Shown: piece after piece, positions 42,887 through 52,719 of the stretch | Layout: each line of letters opens with the position of its first letter | Position numbering within the stretch: the stretch's first letter is position 1 | Assembly (NCBI GenBank): GCA_021783235.1 | Contig: JAJXUD010000003.1 | Coordinates: forward strand, 46,004 to 110,003 | Source: Myxococcales bacterium | GTDB taxonomy: Bacteria > Myxococcota > Myxococcia > Myxococcales > JAKAPL01 | Reading direction: 5' to 3' | DNA: 64,000 nt | Program-made: the position numbers and the translations under genes | The notes under the pieces: generated by a model | Database searches by the model: none | What the model was told of the DNA's origin: nothing | The model's input: only the letters and a program-made list of their open reading frames with translations

Positions 42887-44595
42887 TGGTCGGCTTCGCC
42901 GGCCTGTCGACCGGGGCGCCGGACGACGCGAGGCGGCTTCGCGCCGCTCTCGGGGGCGGTCGGGCGGCGCGCCTCTCCGAACGGGCGCTCTTCTGCGTCG
43001 TGGGGGCGCGTGACGTCGGCCTCGCCGAGTCGGACGACGGCGGGCTCGCCTTCTGGGGTTGGGCGACCGAGGACGGTCGCGAGCTCTCCGCCGGGGAGCT
43101 GCTGGAGCGCTGGCGAAGGCGCGGCCCCCGGCTCCTCGAGGGGCTCGATGGGGAGCTCTCGATCGCCGTTCGCGCGTCCGGCGAGCTCCACGTGCTCCGG
43201 GACGGCGTCGGCAGCCGGCCGCTCTACTTCGCCGAGCTCCCGGGCGGGGCGGTCGCCTTCGCGACGGCCATCGCCCCGCTGGTCCGGCTCGGCGCAGCGT
43301 CTGGGGCCGACCTCGACTCCGTCGTGCGGAGCCTCCTCTTGGGTTACGTCCCGGCGCCCGGGACCGCGGTGAAGGGCGTCTCTCAGCTTCGGCCGGGCGA
43401 GGTTCGCCGCCTCTCGCCGCGCCCGAAGGGCTGGATCCACTGGCGGCTGCGCGAACGGCTGGGCCCGCCACGCCCGCTTTTGGAGGTGGCGCGTCGCCTC
43501 GACCGGGCCCTCGACCAGGCGGTCGAGGCCGCCCTTCCGGAGCGCGGCCGGATCGGCGCCTTCCTCTCCGGCGGACTCGACTCCTCGCTCGTGCTCGCCA
43601 AGGTGCGCGCCCGCCGGCCGGTCGAGGCGTTCACGCTCCACTTCGGCGACCGCCTCCCCGGCGAGATTCGCTACGCCCGCGCGGTGGCGCGCCATCTGCG
43701 CGTGCCGCACCACGTCCTCGAGCTCGGGGCGCGGCAGTTCTGCGACGGCGTCGAGCCGGCGCTGGCCCAGCTCGAGGACGCGCTCACCGAGCCGATCGCG
43801 GTCCCGAACTACCTCCTCGCCCGCTGGGCGTCCCGGCACGTGGACGTCCTCTTCACGGGGGAGGGTGGCGACCCGCTCTTCGGCGGTCCGAAGAACATCG
43901 GGCTCGCGCTCGCCTGGACCTATCGCCGCCACCCGGGCGCCCCCTCGCTCGCCGAGGCCTACCTCGCGGCCCACCACCACCTGGCCGAGGATCTCGAGCG
44001 GGCGGTCGCTCCCGAGGCCCTCGCGGCCTTCGACGGGGAGGGGCTCGTGCGGGGGCTCATCGGCCCGCAGCTCGGCCGGCGCGCCCCAGGCGGCAGCTTC
44101 GTCGGCACCCTGATGGTCGCGAACGCGCTGCTCAAGGGGGGCAACAACATCCTCGTGAAGGTCGCGAAGATGGTCGGTGCCCACGGCCTCGCCCTGCGCT
44201 CGCCGCTCTTCTCGCGCCGGCTCGCGGAGCTCGCGTTCCGGATTCCTCCCAGCCAGAAGCTCTGGGGCACGGAGGAGAAGATCGTGCTCAAGGCGGCCGT
44301 CGCGCGCAGCCTCCCGCGCTCGGTCGTCGAGCGGCCGAAGCGGGGCATGGCGGTGCCGCTCTCGGCCTGGCTGCGGGGCGCCCTCGGGGTGCTCGCGCAC
44401 GACACGCTCACCGAGCGCGCCGTGCGCCGGCGGGGGATCTTCCGCTGGGGCTACGTGCGGGAGCTGCTCGCCGGGAAGCAGACGCCGGCCGAGCTCGCCC
44501 GCAGTCGCTGGGCGGAGAAGCTCTGGATCGTCCTCGTCACCGAGCTGCAGCAGCAATCGCTCGATCGTCTCGCGCGCGAGAGGCTTCGTGGTTGA
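42886..44595 (+). CDS. Asparagine-synthetase-like protein lacking the glutaminase Cys
   Basis: This 569-residue protein has the two-domain AsnB layout. The N-terminal Ntn-like domain begins MVGFAGLS; the catalytic Cys2 of true glutamine-dependent enzymes (MCGI..G) is Val. It keeps DGVGSRPLYF. The C-terminal synthetase domain carries the PP-loop FLSGGLDSSLVLAK, LFTGEGGDPLFGG and KIVLKAAVARSLPRSVVERP. Losing Cys2 is known for beta-lactam synthetase and lasso-peptide cyclases (McjC), which activate a carboxylate with ATP without glutamine. Its coupling to a YkuD-like protein (TGATG overlap) and to 44588 suggests a dedicated ligase rather than asparagine synthesis. Confidence 0.85.
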   Translation: MVGFAGLSTGAPDDARRLRAALGGGRAARLSERALFCVVGARDVGLAESDDGGLAFWGWATEDGRELSAGELLERWRRRGPRLLEGLDGELSIAVRASGELHVLRDGVGSRPLYFAELPGGAVAFATAIAPLVRLGAASGADLDSVVRSLLLGYVPAPGTAVKGVSQLRPGEVRRLSPRPKGWIHWRLRERLGPPRPLLEVARRLDRALDQAVEAALPERGRIGAFLSGGLDSSLVLAKVRARRPVEAFTLHFGDRLPGEIRYARAVARHLRVPHHVLELGARQFCDGVEPALAQLEDALTEPIAVPNYLLARWASRHVDVLFTGEGGDPLFGGPKNIGLALAWTYRRHPGAPSLAEAYLAAHHHLAEDLERAVAPEALAAFDGEGLVRGLIGPQLGRRAPGGSFVGTLMVANALLKGGNNILVKVAKMVGAHGLALRSPLFSRRLAELAFRIPPSQKLWGTEEKIVLKAAVARSLPRSVVERPKRGMAVPLSAWLRGALGVLAHDTLTERAVRRRGIFRWGYVRELLAGKQTPAELARSRWAEKLWIVLVTELQQQSLDRLARERLRG

Positions 44596-45367
44596 GCCGG
44601 TCCCGGTCGGCGCGAAGGCGCTCGAGGCGGCGGCGCGCGCGCTGTCCGAAAGCTCGCGGGCCTTCAGCGCGGCGAACCTCTTCCACGAGGCGCGGCGGCG
44701 GGCTGGCCTCGCGAGCCGCCCTGGCCGGGGAGAGCTCGAGGCCTTCGTGCGCGGGCCGCTCGCCGCCCGGCTGCGGCGCGGTCCGATCTTGGGGCTGCTG
44801 CCGCGTCGGAGGCACCGGCTCGGCTCCGGGCGGTTGCCGAGCGAGTGGGCGGCCTACTTCCCGGCGGCGATCCTGATGGTCGACCGGTCCGAGCTCGTCG
44901 ACCTGATCGTCGCCTCGGGCGTCGTCGTGCAGGGACGGATCGCCGTGGTGAGCTTGCAGGGCGAACCGGCGAACGTCGTGCGCTGGCTCGCCGAGGGCTT
45001 CAGGGCCGGCCACCGGGCGCCGGTCGGCTTCCTCCACGACGCCTCGACCGTGGTCTACCCGTTCGCCTTCGAGCCGCTGCGGACGCTCGTCGCCGCGGAG
45101 CTCCGCGTCCCCATCTCCTACCGCGACCTCGGGTTGCACCCGCGCGGCCTGCCGCTGCGGGCGCTCCCGTTCCTGTCGAAGGCCGCGTTCGGCGAGCGGC
45201 GCTTCTTCGAGCTCGAGGAGGCGCCGCCGTCCGCGCTCGTCGCCCACGCTGCCCGTTCGCTCCTCGAGCTGGTGCCGCCGGATCCGATGCTGTTGCCGCT
45301 GAAGGGAGGAGCCGGCGGATCTTCGGGAGGCGGCGGTCGCCGGATGGGCGAGCGCAGGGCGGGCTGA
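44588..45367 (+). CDS. Conserved-looking protein of unknown function, coupled to the asparagine-synthetase homologue
   Basis: This 259-residue protein starts at GTG 44588, overlapping the preceding gene by 8 bases. Recognisable segments include AAILMVDRSELVDLIVASGV, RIAVVSLQGEPANVVRWLAE, APVGFLHDASTVVYPFAF and ALPFLSKAAFGERRFFELEE. The alternating strand/helix pattern with VVSLQGEP and FLHDAS is faintly like Toprim/topoisomerase-VI-A domains, but no catalytic set is clear. It ends in a Gly-rich tail. Tight coupling suggests it works with the AsnB-like protein. Function unknown. Confidence 0.65.
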   Translation: MVEPVPVGAKALEAAARALSESSRAFSAANLFHEARRRAGLASRPGRGELEAFVRGPLAARLRRGPILGLLPRRRHRLGSGRLPSEWAAYFPAAILMVDRSELVDLIVASGVVVQGRIAVVSLQGEPANVVRWLAEGFRAGHRAPVGFLHDASTVVYPFAFEPLRTLVAAELRVPISYRDLGLHPRGLPLRALPFLSKAAFGERRFFELEEAPPSALVAHAARSLLELVPPDPMLLPLKGGAGGSSGGGGRRMGERRAG

Positions 45368-45392
45368 CAGCCGCCGCCGCTTTCGCTATACC
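45364..45392 (+). promoter_or_regulatory. Candidate promoter of citrate synthase gene
   Basis: CTGACA (45364-45369) and TATACC (45387-45392) are spaced by 17 bases and lie 31 bases before the gltA ATG. The -35 overlaps the stop of the preceding gene. CGGGAG before the ATG is the likely ribosome site. Confidence 0.55.
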
Positions 45393-45422
45393 AACGGCGG
45401 ACCTCTCGCCCGGGAGCCAATC

Positions 45423-46712
<1,290 letters not shown>

Positions 46713-46741
46713 AGCGAGCGGTTCCAGGGCTCCTTGACAGG

Positions 46742-46784
46742 GAAGCGGGCGCGTGATCGAATGCGCGCCCGCTTCTCATTTTTT
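46742..46784 (+). terminator. Rho-independent terminator after gltA
   Basis: GAAGCGGGCGCG and CGCGCCCGCTTC form a perfect 12-bp stem around a 10-base loop, followed by tcatttttt. It ends 22 bases before the next ATG. Confidence 0.92.
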
Positions 46785-46805
46785 CTCCAACGCGAGGGAT
46801 TCCCG

Positions 46806-49316
46806 ATGCTCAAGCGCTCGTTCGCGATGCTCCTCATCGGCCTGGCCGGCGGCTTCGCCGTGGCCACGCTCGACTGCTCCGGCAAGTCCACGGGCTCCTC
46901 GGACGCCGGAAACCAGGCGGGCACGGACGGCGGGGCCTCGGGAGGCTGCGCGACGAGCGGCGCGACGAGCTGCTCGGGCACCGACAACAGCACTTGCCCG
47001 AACCAGGCGAACTACAAGTGCGTCGCGAACTGCTGCGAGTTCTACTGCACGACCGCTCAGGATTGCGTCGCGAACAACGAGCCCTGCAAGAGCTCCGCGC
47101 TCGGCTGCGTCTGCGACAACCTCGTCTGCTCGACCAAGGTCTGCTCGGCGGACAGCGACTGCTCGGGGCAGAGCGGCGCGGTCTGCAAGGGCGGCAGCTG
47201 CGTGACGGCGGATCCGGTCTCCTCCGTCGCGACCTGCGTCGTCCAGCCGAACCCGGCGGTGCTGCACGCGGGCCAGGCCCAGCAGTTCACGGTGGCGACC
47301 TTCGACTCGAGCGGCAACGCGCTGCTCACCGCTCCCGGCAGCGCGACCTGGTCGATCACGGGCGCCGGCGCCGGCGCGAGCAGCTTCAGCAGCTCGACCA
47401 ACGGCCTGCTCACCGTGGGCGCGACGCCTTCGACGGCGTTCGGCGACACCACGATCACCGCCACCTTCGGCAGCGGCGGTTCGAGCGTCGCCTGCACCGC
47501 CATCGCGACGGTCTACGCGCCGGCGACGGCGGGCTCGCAGCTCGTGCTCCTCGACGCCCAGACCCTGCTGCCCGTGACCGACGCCCAGGTGCAGTTCTCG
47601 GATGCCTCGGGCGCCCTGCTGCTCACCCCGGTGACGGGCAATGCCCTCGGCGTCTACCCCGTCGCGGCCACTCCCCCGACCGCGGCCCTGCTCAACGTCT
47701 TCGACCCGAACTACCAGTACGTCTCCGTCTCGGCGCCGGCCGGCAGCAGCCTGCCGGCGGACATGGTGCTCCTGCTCGGCCAGAACCCCATTATCGACGC
47801 GGCGACCAACCAGCCGCTCGTCGGCGGCTACACGGGCGACTACCGCAGCGAGCCGGGCATCCTCGACCCGAAGAAGGGCGAGCCCGCGAGCCAGTCTGGC
47901 GAGGTCCACTTCGGCCTCGCCGGCACGGCGATTCCCCAGGACATGCTCGACATCTCGCTGACGGAGCTGCTCGGCCCCAAGCACCCGGTGGATCTCACGG
48001 AGTTCAACACGACGCAGAACCTGCCGCTCGGAATCGAGTTCGGTCTCTCCGACGCGACCTACTACACCTGCAGCTACGACGGCCTCGGCGCGCCGGGCGG
48101 CTGCGGGCTGCCGCCCTGCGCGGCCGGCCAGACCTCTGGCTGCCTGAACTCCGAGACGAGCCCCTCGGCGGCCGACTGGGCGAAGAGCCGGTTCGCCTGC
48201 GGCCAGCGCAGCGCGTGGGGCCTCGGCGGCAGCGTCCCGCTCACGATGATCACCTCGCAGATCGGCAGCAGCGGCACCAGCGGCGTCAACGTCGGCGCCA
48301 TTCTGGGCTCAGTCCTGCCGCTCTTCAGCGGCTTCAACTCCGGGGTTGCCTACGAAGTCCCCTACACCATGGCGCCGCCGGTGCCCGCCAACCAGGTCAA
48401 GGACTCTTGCACCGGCAGCAATTTCCCGGACGCGACGCCGATCCCGAACCCGGCGGCGCTCAACTCGAACGTGACCCTCTCGCTCGACACGCCGCTCGCC
48501 CTCTCCGCGAGCGTCACCCTGCCGGCGCTGCCGAAGGTCGGCGGCCAGTTTCAGCAGACCGCGCTCGTCCTCGCGGGCGCCGACGAGGCGGGCATCGGCC
48601 TCTTGCCGCTCGGCCTCTCGGCCGGGACGAATACCCAGGGTGGGGTTACGAGCTCGACGGGTCAGACCTACGACAGCGACACGCCGGCGGGGGGCACCCC
48701 GGTGGCGAACGGTCACGTGACCGTTCACCTCGCGCCGGAGCACGGCGGGGTCGAGCGCTCGCCCTACGGTGTCGTGGCGCTCGCGCTCGATCTCGGCTCC
48801 TTGACGGGCAGCGCAAAGGGGAAGACCGCGATCTCTGGAATCGCCCAGACGTTCCCCCAGGGGCTGCCGTACGGCCAGAGCGTGGCCTTCCCCAGCGCGG
48901 CGAACGGCTTCCTCGGCTACGCCGAGTCGGTCGGTTACAGCTGGTCGACCCGGACCCTCGCCAACCCCTCTGGCGTCCCGGGCGCGAGCTGGATGCGGGT
49001 CCGCTTCCAGGACGGGGCCCAGCGCGAGTGGGTCGTCTACTTCGATCCCACCACCACCGGCGCCGTCCTTCCGGTGCCGCCGACGGGCATGGACGACCGC
49101 ACCTATAGCAGCGACGCCAGCGGCGGCAAGGCGTCCTCCACCTCGGCCCAGGCCGTCGAGGCCGTCTCGGGAACGAACTACTCGTCGTTCCTCGATTTCA
49201 CGAATGGCCCCGTCGCGGCCGACCTCGTCAATCACATGGCGGCCTTCAGCTCGATTACGCTGCTGCCGGTCTGTCCGGGCACCGACGCCGGCGATCCCTC
49301 CAGCGTCTGCGGCTGA
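46806..49316 (+). CDS. Large lipoprotein with Cys-rich N-terminus and Ig-like domain
   Basis: The protein has 836 residues. A signal-like start (MLKRSFAMLLIGLAGGFAVA, then TLDC) suggests lipidation at Cys 24, though the lipobox TLDC is atypical. Residues about 45-130 are Cys-rich (TCPNQANYKCVANCCEFYCT). They are followed by a BIG2/Ig-like region (VVQPNPAVLHAGQAQQFTV, STAFGDTTITATFG). The remaining about 600 residues are beta-rich with no enzyme signature I recognise. It should be surface-exposed. It has its own transcript after the gltA terminator, and a hairpin lies downstream. Confidence 0.82.
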   Translation: MLKRSFAMLLIGLAGGFAVATLDCSGKSTGSSDAGNQAGTDGGASGGCATSGATSCSGTDNSTCPNQANYKCVANCCEFYCTTAQDCVANNEPCKSSALGCVCDNLVCSTKVCSADSDCSGQSGAVCKGGSCVTADPVSSVATCVVQPNPAVLHAGQAQQFTVATFDSSGNALLTAPGSATWSITGAGAGASSFSSSTNGLLTVGATPSTAFGDTTITATFGSGGSSVACTAIATVYAPATAGSQLVLLDAQTLLPVTDAQVQFSDASGALLLTPVTGNALGVYPVAATPPTAALLNVFDPNYQYVSVSAPAGSSLPADMVLLLGQNPIIDAATNQPLVGGYTGDYRSEPGILDPKKGEPASQSGEVHFGLAGTAIPQDMLDISLTELLGPKHPVDLTEFNTTQNLPLGIEFGLSDATYYTCSYDGLGAPGGCGLPPCAAGQTSGCLNSETSPSAADWAKSRFACGQRSAWGLGGSVPLTMITSQIGSSGTSGVNVGAILGSVLPLFSGFNSGVAYEVPYTMAPPVPANQVKDSCTGSNFPDATPIPNPAALNSNVTLSLDTPLALSASVTLPALPKVGGQFQQTALVLAGADEAGIGLLPLGLSAGTNTQGGVTSSTGQTYDSDTPAGGTPVANGHVTVHLAPEHGGVERSPYGVVALALDLGSLTGSAKGKTAISGIAQTFPQGLPYGQSVAFPSAANGFLGYAESVGYSWSTRTLANPSGVPGASWMRVRFQDGAQREWVVYFDPTTTGAVLPVPPTGMDDRTYSSDASGGKASSTSAQAVEAVSGTNYSSFLDFTNGPVAADLVNHMAAFSSITLLPVCPGTDAGDPSSVCG

Positions 49317-49325
49317 GCGGCTCGG

Positions 49326-49351
49326 GAGGGGCCTCGCGAGCGAGGGCCCTC
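49326..49351 (+). terminator. Terminator-like hairpin after the large lipoprotein gene
   Basis: GAGGGGCCTCGC and GCGAGGGCCCTC pair over 12 positions with one mismatch around GA. No T-run follows, so it may be a weak terminator or a leader element of the FHA gene 24 bases downstream. Confidence 0.45.
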
Positions 49352-49374
49352 CTCGATCCGTTGCGGGTTCTCGG

Positions 49375-50262
49375 ATGGCTGACGAGCCGAAGGGCCGTGC
49401 GCGCGGAGGCCCCGCCGCCGGCTCTCTCTTGGGGTGGGGAAGGGGGGCGGCCCTCTTCGTCCTCCACGGGGGGGAGGTCGGGCGTCTCTACCCCATCGTC
49501 CGTGGCGAATTCGTCGTCGGACGTGGGCCCAAGGTCGACCTCGTCCTCGATCCCAAAGGGGTGTCGAGGCGGCACGCGCTGCTGACCCGAGAGAGCGACG
49601 GCGGGGTGCTGATCCGCGACCTCGGCTCGGCCGGCGGCACGCGGGTGAACGACCAGCGCATCGACGACGACTACGCGCTGCGGCACGGCGACGTCGTCGA
49701 GGTCGGTCGCGCGATCCTCAAGTTTCTCGAGGGCGGCGATCTCGGGCAGCTCTACCACGAGGAGATCTACCGGCTCACCACCACGGACGCGCTGACGCAG
49801 GTCGCGAACCGGCGCTACTTCCTCGAGCAGCTCGAGCGCGAGATGTCGCGCTGCCGCCGTTACGGTCGCAGCCTGGCCGTGGCGCTGTTCGACGTCGACC
49901 GGCTCGAGGGGCTCAACGACCGGCTGGGCGAGGTGGCCGGCGACCTGCTTTTGCGGCAGCTCGCGGCTCTCCTCCGCGGCCAGGTCAGGCGCGAGGACGT
50001 CTTCGCCAGGCTCTCGGGCGGCGAATTCGCGCTGGCGCTACCGGAGACCGCGCTGCCCCAGGCGCAGCAGACGGCGGAGAAGCTGCGGCGGCTCGTCGAG
50101 AGGAGCGGCTTCGACGTCGCTGGGGAGGCTGCCAGCATCACCCTCTCGGTCGGGATCGCCGAGTACCGTGGCAAATCGAGCGCTCCCGAGGAGCTCTTGC
50201 ATCGGGCCGAAGAGAAGCTCCGCGAGGCGAAGCGGACCGGCCGCAACAAGGTTCGCGCCTGA
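49375..50262 (+). CDS. FHA-domain protein with degenerate GGDEF domain
   Basis: The protein has 295 residues. The FHA domain (about 25-115) has FVVGRGP, VSRRHALL, LGSAGGTRVND and thus the phosphothreonine-binding loop. The GGDEF domain (from about 135: TTDALTQVANRRYFLEQLER) reads FARLSGGEFALALPE, so the GGDEF signature is SGGEF: the first Gly is Ser and the Asp/Glu at position three is Gly. The inhibitory-site motif RxxD (RRED) five residues before is kept. It is therefore probably a poor cyclase that may still bind c-di-GMP. FHA suggests it listens to Ser/Thr kinases; one is encoded convergently next door. Confidence 0.88.
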   Translation: MADEPKGRARGGPAAGSLLGWGRGAALFVLHGGEVGRLYPIVRGEFVVGRGPKVDLVLDPKGVSRRHALLTRESDGGVLIRDLGSAGGTRVNDQRIDDDYALRHGDVVEVGRAILKFLEGGDLGQLYHEEIYRLTTTDALTQVANRRYFLEQLEREMSRCRRYGRSLAVALFDVDRLEGLNDRLGEVAGDLLLRQLAALLRGQVRREDVFARLSGGEFALALPETALPQAQQTAEKLRRLVERSGFDVAGEAASITLSVGIAEYRGKSSAPEELLHRAEEKLREAKRTGRNKVRA

Positions 50263-50298
50263 GCTCCCTCTGGGCGGGCGATGGCCGACCGGCCGGCT

Positions 50299-52008
50299 TC
50301 AGCTCGGGGGGGAAGGCGCCGCGGCCGGAGAACCCTCTGAAGGAGGGCTGGCGGGCGGCGCCGGTGTGGCGGGCTCGGGGGATGCCGGTGCGGGCGCGGC
50401 GGGCTGGCCGGCGACGGCTCGGGGCGGAGCCTCCTGGGCGGGCTTGGCGGCCATGGGCGGGAGGAGGCTCGGTTCGACCGCCGGTGAAGACGGCCGGCGG
50501 TGGGGAAACGCCCGATGGGCGAGGAGCAGGCCGATGGCCAGCGCGGCGAGTCCGAGGCCGATCCCCGCCCAGAGTCTCTTCCGGCGCGGAGGAGGGAAGA
50601 GGTCATCGACGTCATCCGGCGAGTTCGTCCGCCCGTCGTCCGGTGAGCTCTTCGGCCCGTTCTCCGCTCTAAGGACGAGGTTCGTCTTGGTCGTCGAGAG
50701 ATCGAGGTCGTCGAAGAGGGACAGGGAGATCTCGGGGGCCTTCACGGGGACGCTCGGGACGGTGGCTTGATCGATGGGGTGGGGCTGTCGCGCGATCGCC
50801 TTTTCGAGCCGCGCGGCTCCGGGAGGTGGATGGCCGGAGGGAAGCTCGGGGGGGCGCGCTCGCGCCGTCACCTCCACCGGCTCTTCCGGCGGGGCCGCGC
50901 GGTGGGTCACCTCGGCGTCGGTGCTCGGCGGACGGGCCTCGTAGGTGGCCTCGGTCGGCGAATCTGGCTCCTCCAGCAGCTTGCCACTCGGGCTCACGGG
51001 GGTCCCCATCCGCTGGGGCGCCTCGAACGGGTCCGCCGCCTCTCCCGCCACGAGCTGCCGGATCCGGAGTCGCTGTGGGGAACTCGTCTCCGGGAAGAGG
51101 TCGTTCATGTAGTCGGACAGCCGCGTCGAGCCAGCGTCTTCGCCGGAGCTCCGGATCCAGGCCTCCATCGCCTCTTGGAGGGCTCGGGCGCTCTGGAATC
51201 GCTCGTCCGCGCTCTTCGCGAGCGCCCGAGCCACGATGGCTTCGACCTCCGCGGGCAGGTGGGGCGCGTACTGGCGCAGGGGGGGCGGCTCGTCCTGGAC
51301 GATCCTTCGCATCAGCTCGAGCGGCCGCTCGGCACGGAAAGGGCGGCGGCCCGCGATCATCCAGTAGAGCGTGACGCCGAGCGCCCAGACGTCCGCGCGG
51401 CGGTCGATCGGCTGGCCCCGCGCGTGTTCGGGCGACGCGTACGAGAGCTTCCCCTTGAACTCGCCCATGCGGGTCCGCTCCTGCGAAGCGGCGGCCTTGG
51501 CGATGCCGAAGTCGACGACCTTCACCTGCCCGCTGAACGTGATGAGGATGTTCTCGGGCGAGACGTCGCGGTGGACGAACCGGAGCGGCTCGCCCGCAGG
51601 GCTCTTGAGGTTGTGGGCGAAGTCGAGGCCGGCGCAGGCGTCCGCGAGGATGCGGAGGCCGAGGGGCAGCCGGATGCGCTCACGGCGCGCGCGCAGCTCC
51701 TCGCAGAGCCGCTTGAGGGTGACCCCGTCGATGTACTCCATCGCCATGTAGACGGTCTCGTCGTCGGGGTCCTCGGCGAGCTCGTGGATGGAGACGACGT
51801 TCGGGTGGTTGACGAGCGCCGCGAGACGGGCCTCGTCGAGGAACATCCGAACGAACTTCTCGTCGACCGCGAGGGCAGGGAGGATCCTCTTGATGACGAC
51901 GAGCTTCGAGAAGCCCATCGGACCGCTCTGGCGGGCGAGGAACACCTCGGCCATCCCGCCCTCGGCGATCTTGCCCAGCAGCTCGTATCGGCCGAGCCGT
52001 CGCGTCAT
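50299..52008 (-). CDS. Transmembrane Ser/Thr protein kinase
   Basis: This 569-residue kinase has the Gly-rich loop AEGGMAEVFLAR, catalytic Lys 40 (VVIKRIL), HRDVSPENIL (HRD 146-148), DFGIAKA and SYASPEHARGQP. The HRDVSPEN loop is the myxobacterial variant. After about residue 300 the sequence is Pro/Ala/Ser-rich, then a membrane helix (LWAGIGLGLAALAIGLLLAH) near 490 and an external Pro-rich tail. It starts at ATG 52008, 43 bases after the upstream gene's stop, so they may share a transcript. The convergent FHA protein is a possible partner. Confidence 0.92.
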   Translation of the reverse strand: MTRRLGRYELLGKIAEGGMAEVFLARQSGPMGFSKLVVIKRILPALAVDEKFVRMFLDEARLAALVNHPNVVSIHELAEDPDDETVYMAMEYIDGVTLKRLCEELRARRERIRLPLGLRILADACAGLDFAHNLKSPAGEPLRFVHRDVSPENILITFSGQVKVVDFGIAKAAASQERTRMGEFKGKLSYASPEHARGQPIDRRADVWALGVTLYWMIAGRRPFRAERPLELMRRIVQDEPPPLRQYAPHLPAEVEAIVARALAKSADERFQSARALQEAMEAWIRSSGEDAGSTRLSDYMNDLFPETSSPQRLRIRQLVAGEAADPFEAPQRMGTPVSPSGKLLEEPDSPTEATYEARPPSTDAEVTHRAAPPEEPVEVTARARPPELPSGHPPPGAARLEKAIARQPHPIDQATVPSVPVKAPEISLSLFDDLDLSTTKTNLVLRAENGPKSSPDDGRTNSPDDVDDLFPPPRRKRLWAGIGLGLAALAIGLLLAHRAFPHRRPSSPAVEPSLLPPMAAKPAQEAPPRAVAGQPAAPAPASPEPATPAPPASPPSEGSPAAAPSPPS

Positions 52009-52051
52009 TCCCCGCTGATAGCACGCCGGCCGAGGCGACCGGTAGCCTTCC

Positions 52052-52552
52052 TCAACGGGGGGCGGGCCAGATCTCCGGCGATTCCATGAACGCCACGAGC
52101 GCGAGGTGGCGGACGGCCGCGTGGCCGGTCGCGAGCAGGCCAAAGGACGACCGCTCGCAGAGCGCGAGGCAGCGGCCGCGGGCGGAGAGGCCGAGCCGCG
52201 AAAAGCGCAGACCCGCCCCGGCGAGGATCGGAACGGCGTGCTCGAGCAGGTCGAGGAAGGCGCAGAGGTCGCGGCGGTCCCGGGGCGCCAGGGTGTAGAG
52301 CTGGGCCTGAGCGCGGAAGGTGATGGCGCGGAGCTGCTCCCCGGTGGGGACCCGCGCCGCCGGCCCGGCGCCGGAGGGCAGCTCTGGTCGTGGGACCAGG
52401 CACTCGACCGACGCCGCGAGCGCCCGAGCGCCCGCCGCCGAGAGGCCGCGGCTTCCCCGGAGCCGAACGGCGAGCTCCAGAAAGAGCTCCGACCCCTTGT
52501 GACGCCTCAGAAATCCCGCCTCGCCGAACCTGCCCAGGAGCGACGCCGCCAC
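52052..52552 (-). CDS. Hypothetical protein, possibly GMC-oxidoreductase small-subunit-like
   Basis: This 166-residue protein starts at GTG 52552 (MAASLLGRFGEAGF). The C-terminal part (RRDLCAFLDLLEHAVPILAG, LGLSARGRCLALCERSSFGL, LALVAFMESPEIWPA) resembles small proteins linked to GMC oxidoreductases, which end in alpha-helical ..LL.F.S.PEVWP... There is no GMC enzyme nearby. No other domain is recognised, so the call is tentative. It is upstream of and co-directional with the kinase. Confidence 0.55.
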   Translation of the reverse strand: MAASLLGRFGEAGFLRRHKGSELFLELAVRLRGSRGLSAAGARALAASVECLVPRPELPSGAGPAARVPTGEQLRAITFRAQAQLYTLAPRDRRDLCAFLDLLEHAVPILAGAGLRFSRLGLSARGRCLALCERSSFGLLATGHAAVRHLALVAFMESPEIWPAPR

Positions 52553-52719
52553 TCGGAAGCCTCCGTTCCCCCGAACGCCTACCCGACGAGTCTAGCCAAC
52601 CCTACGACATTGTCACGCAGGCGTCACTCGCTCGGTCGGCTCCAGAACCACGGGGCCCACGGCAGCCGGCGGCCTCCTGGGCTTTGCGCGCCGGGCCCCA
52701 GTCGGCTAGAACCCGGCAC

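Noticed and set aside
42886..44595. Lasso-peptide cyclase assignment
   Set aside because: No RRE or transglutaminase-type B protein and no recognisable precursor peptide lie next to it. Only the loss of Cys2 is shared.
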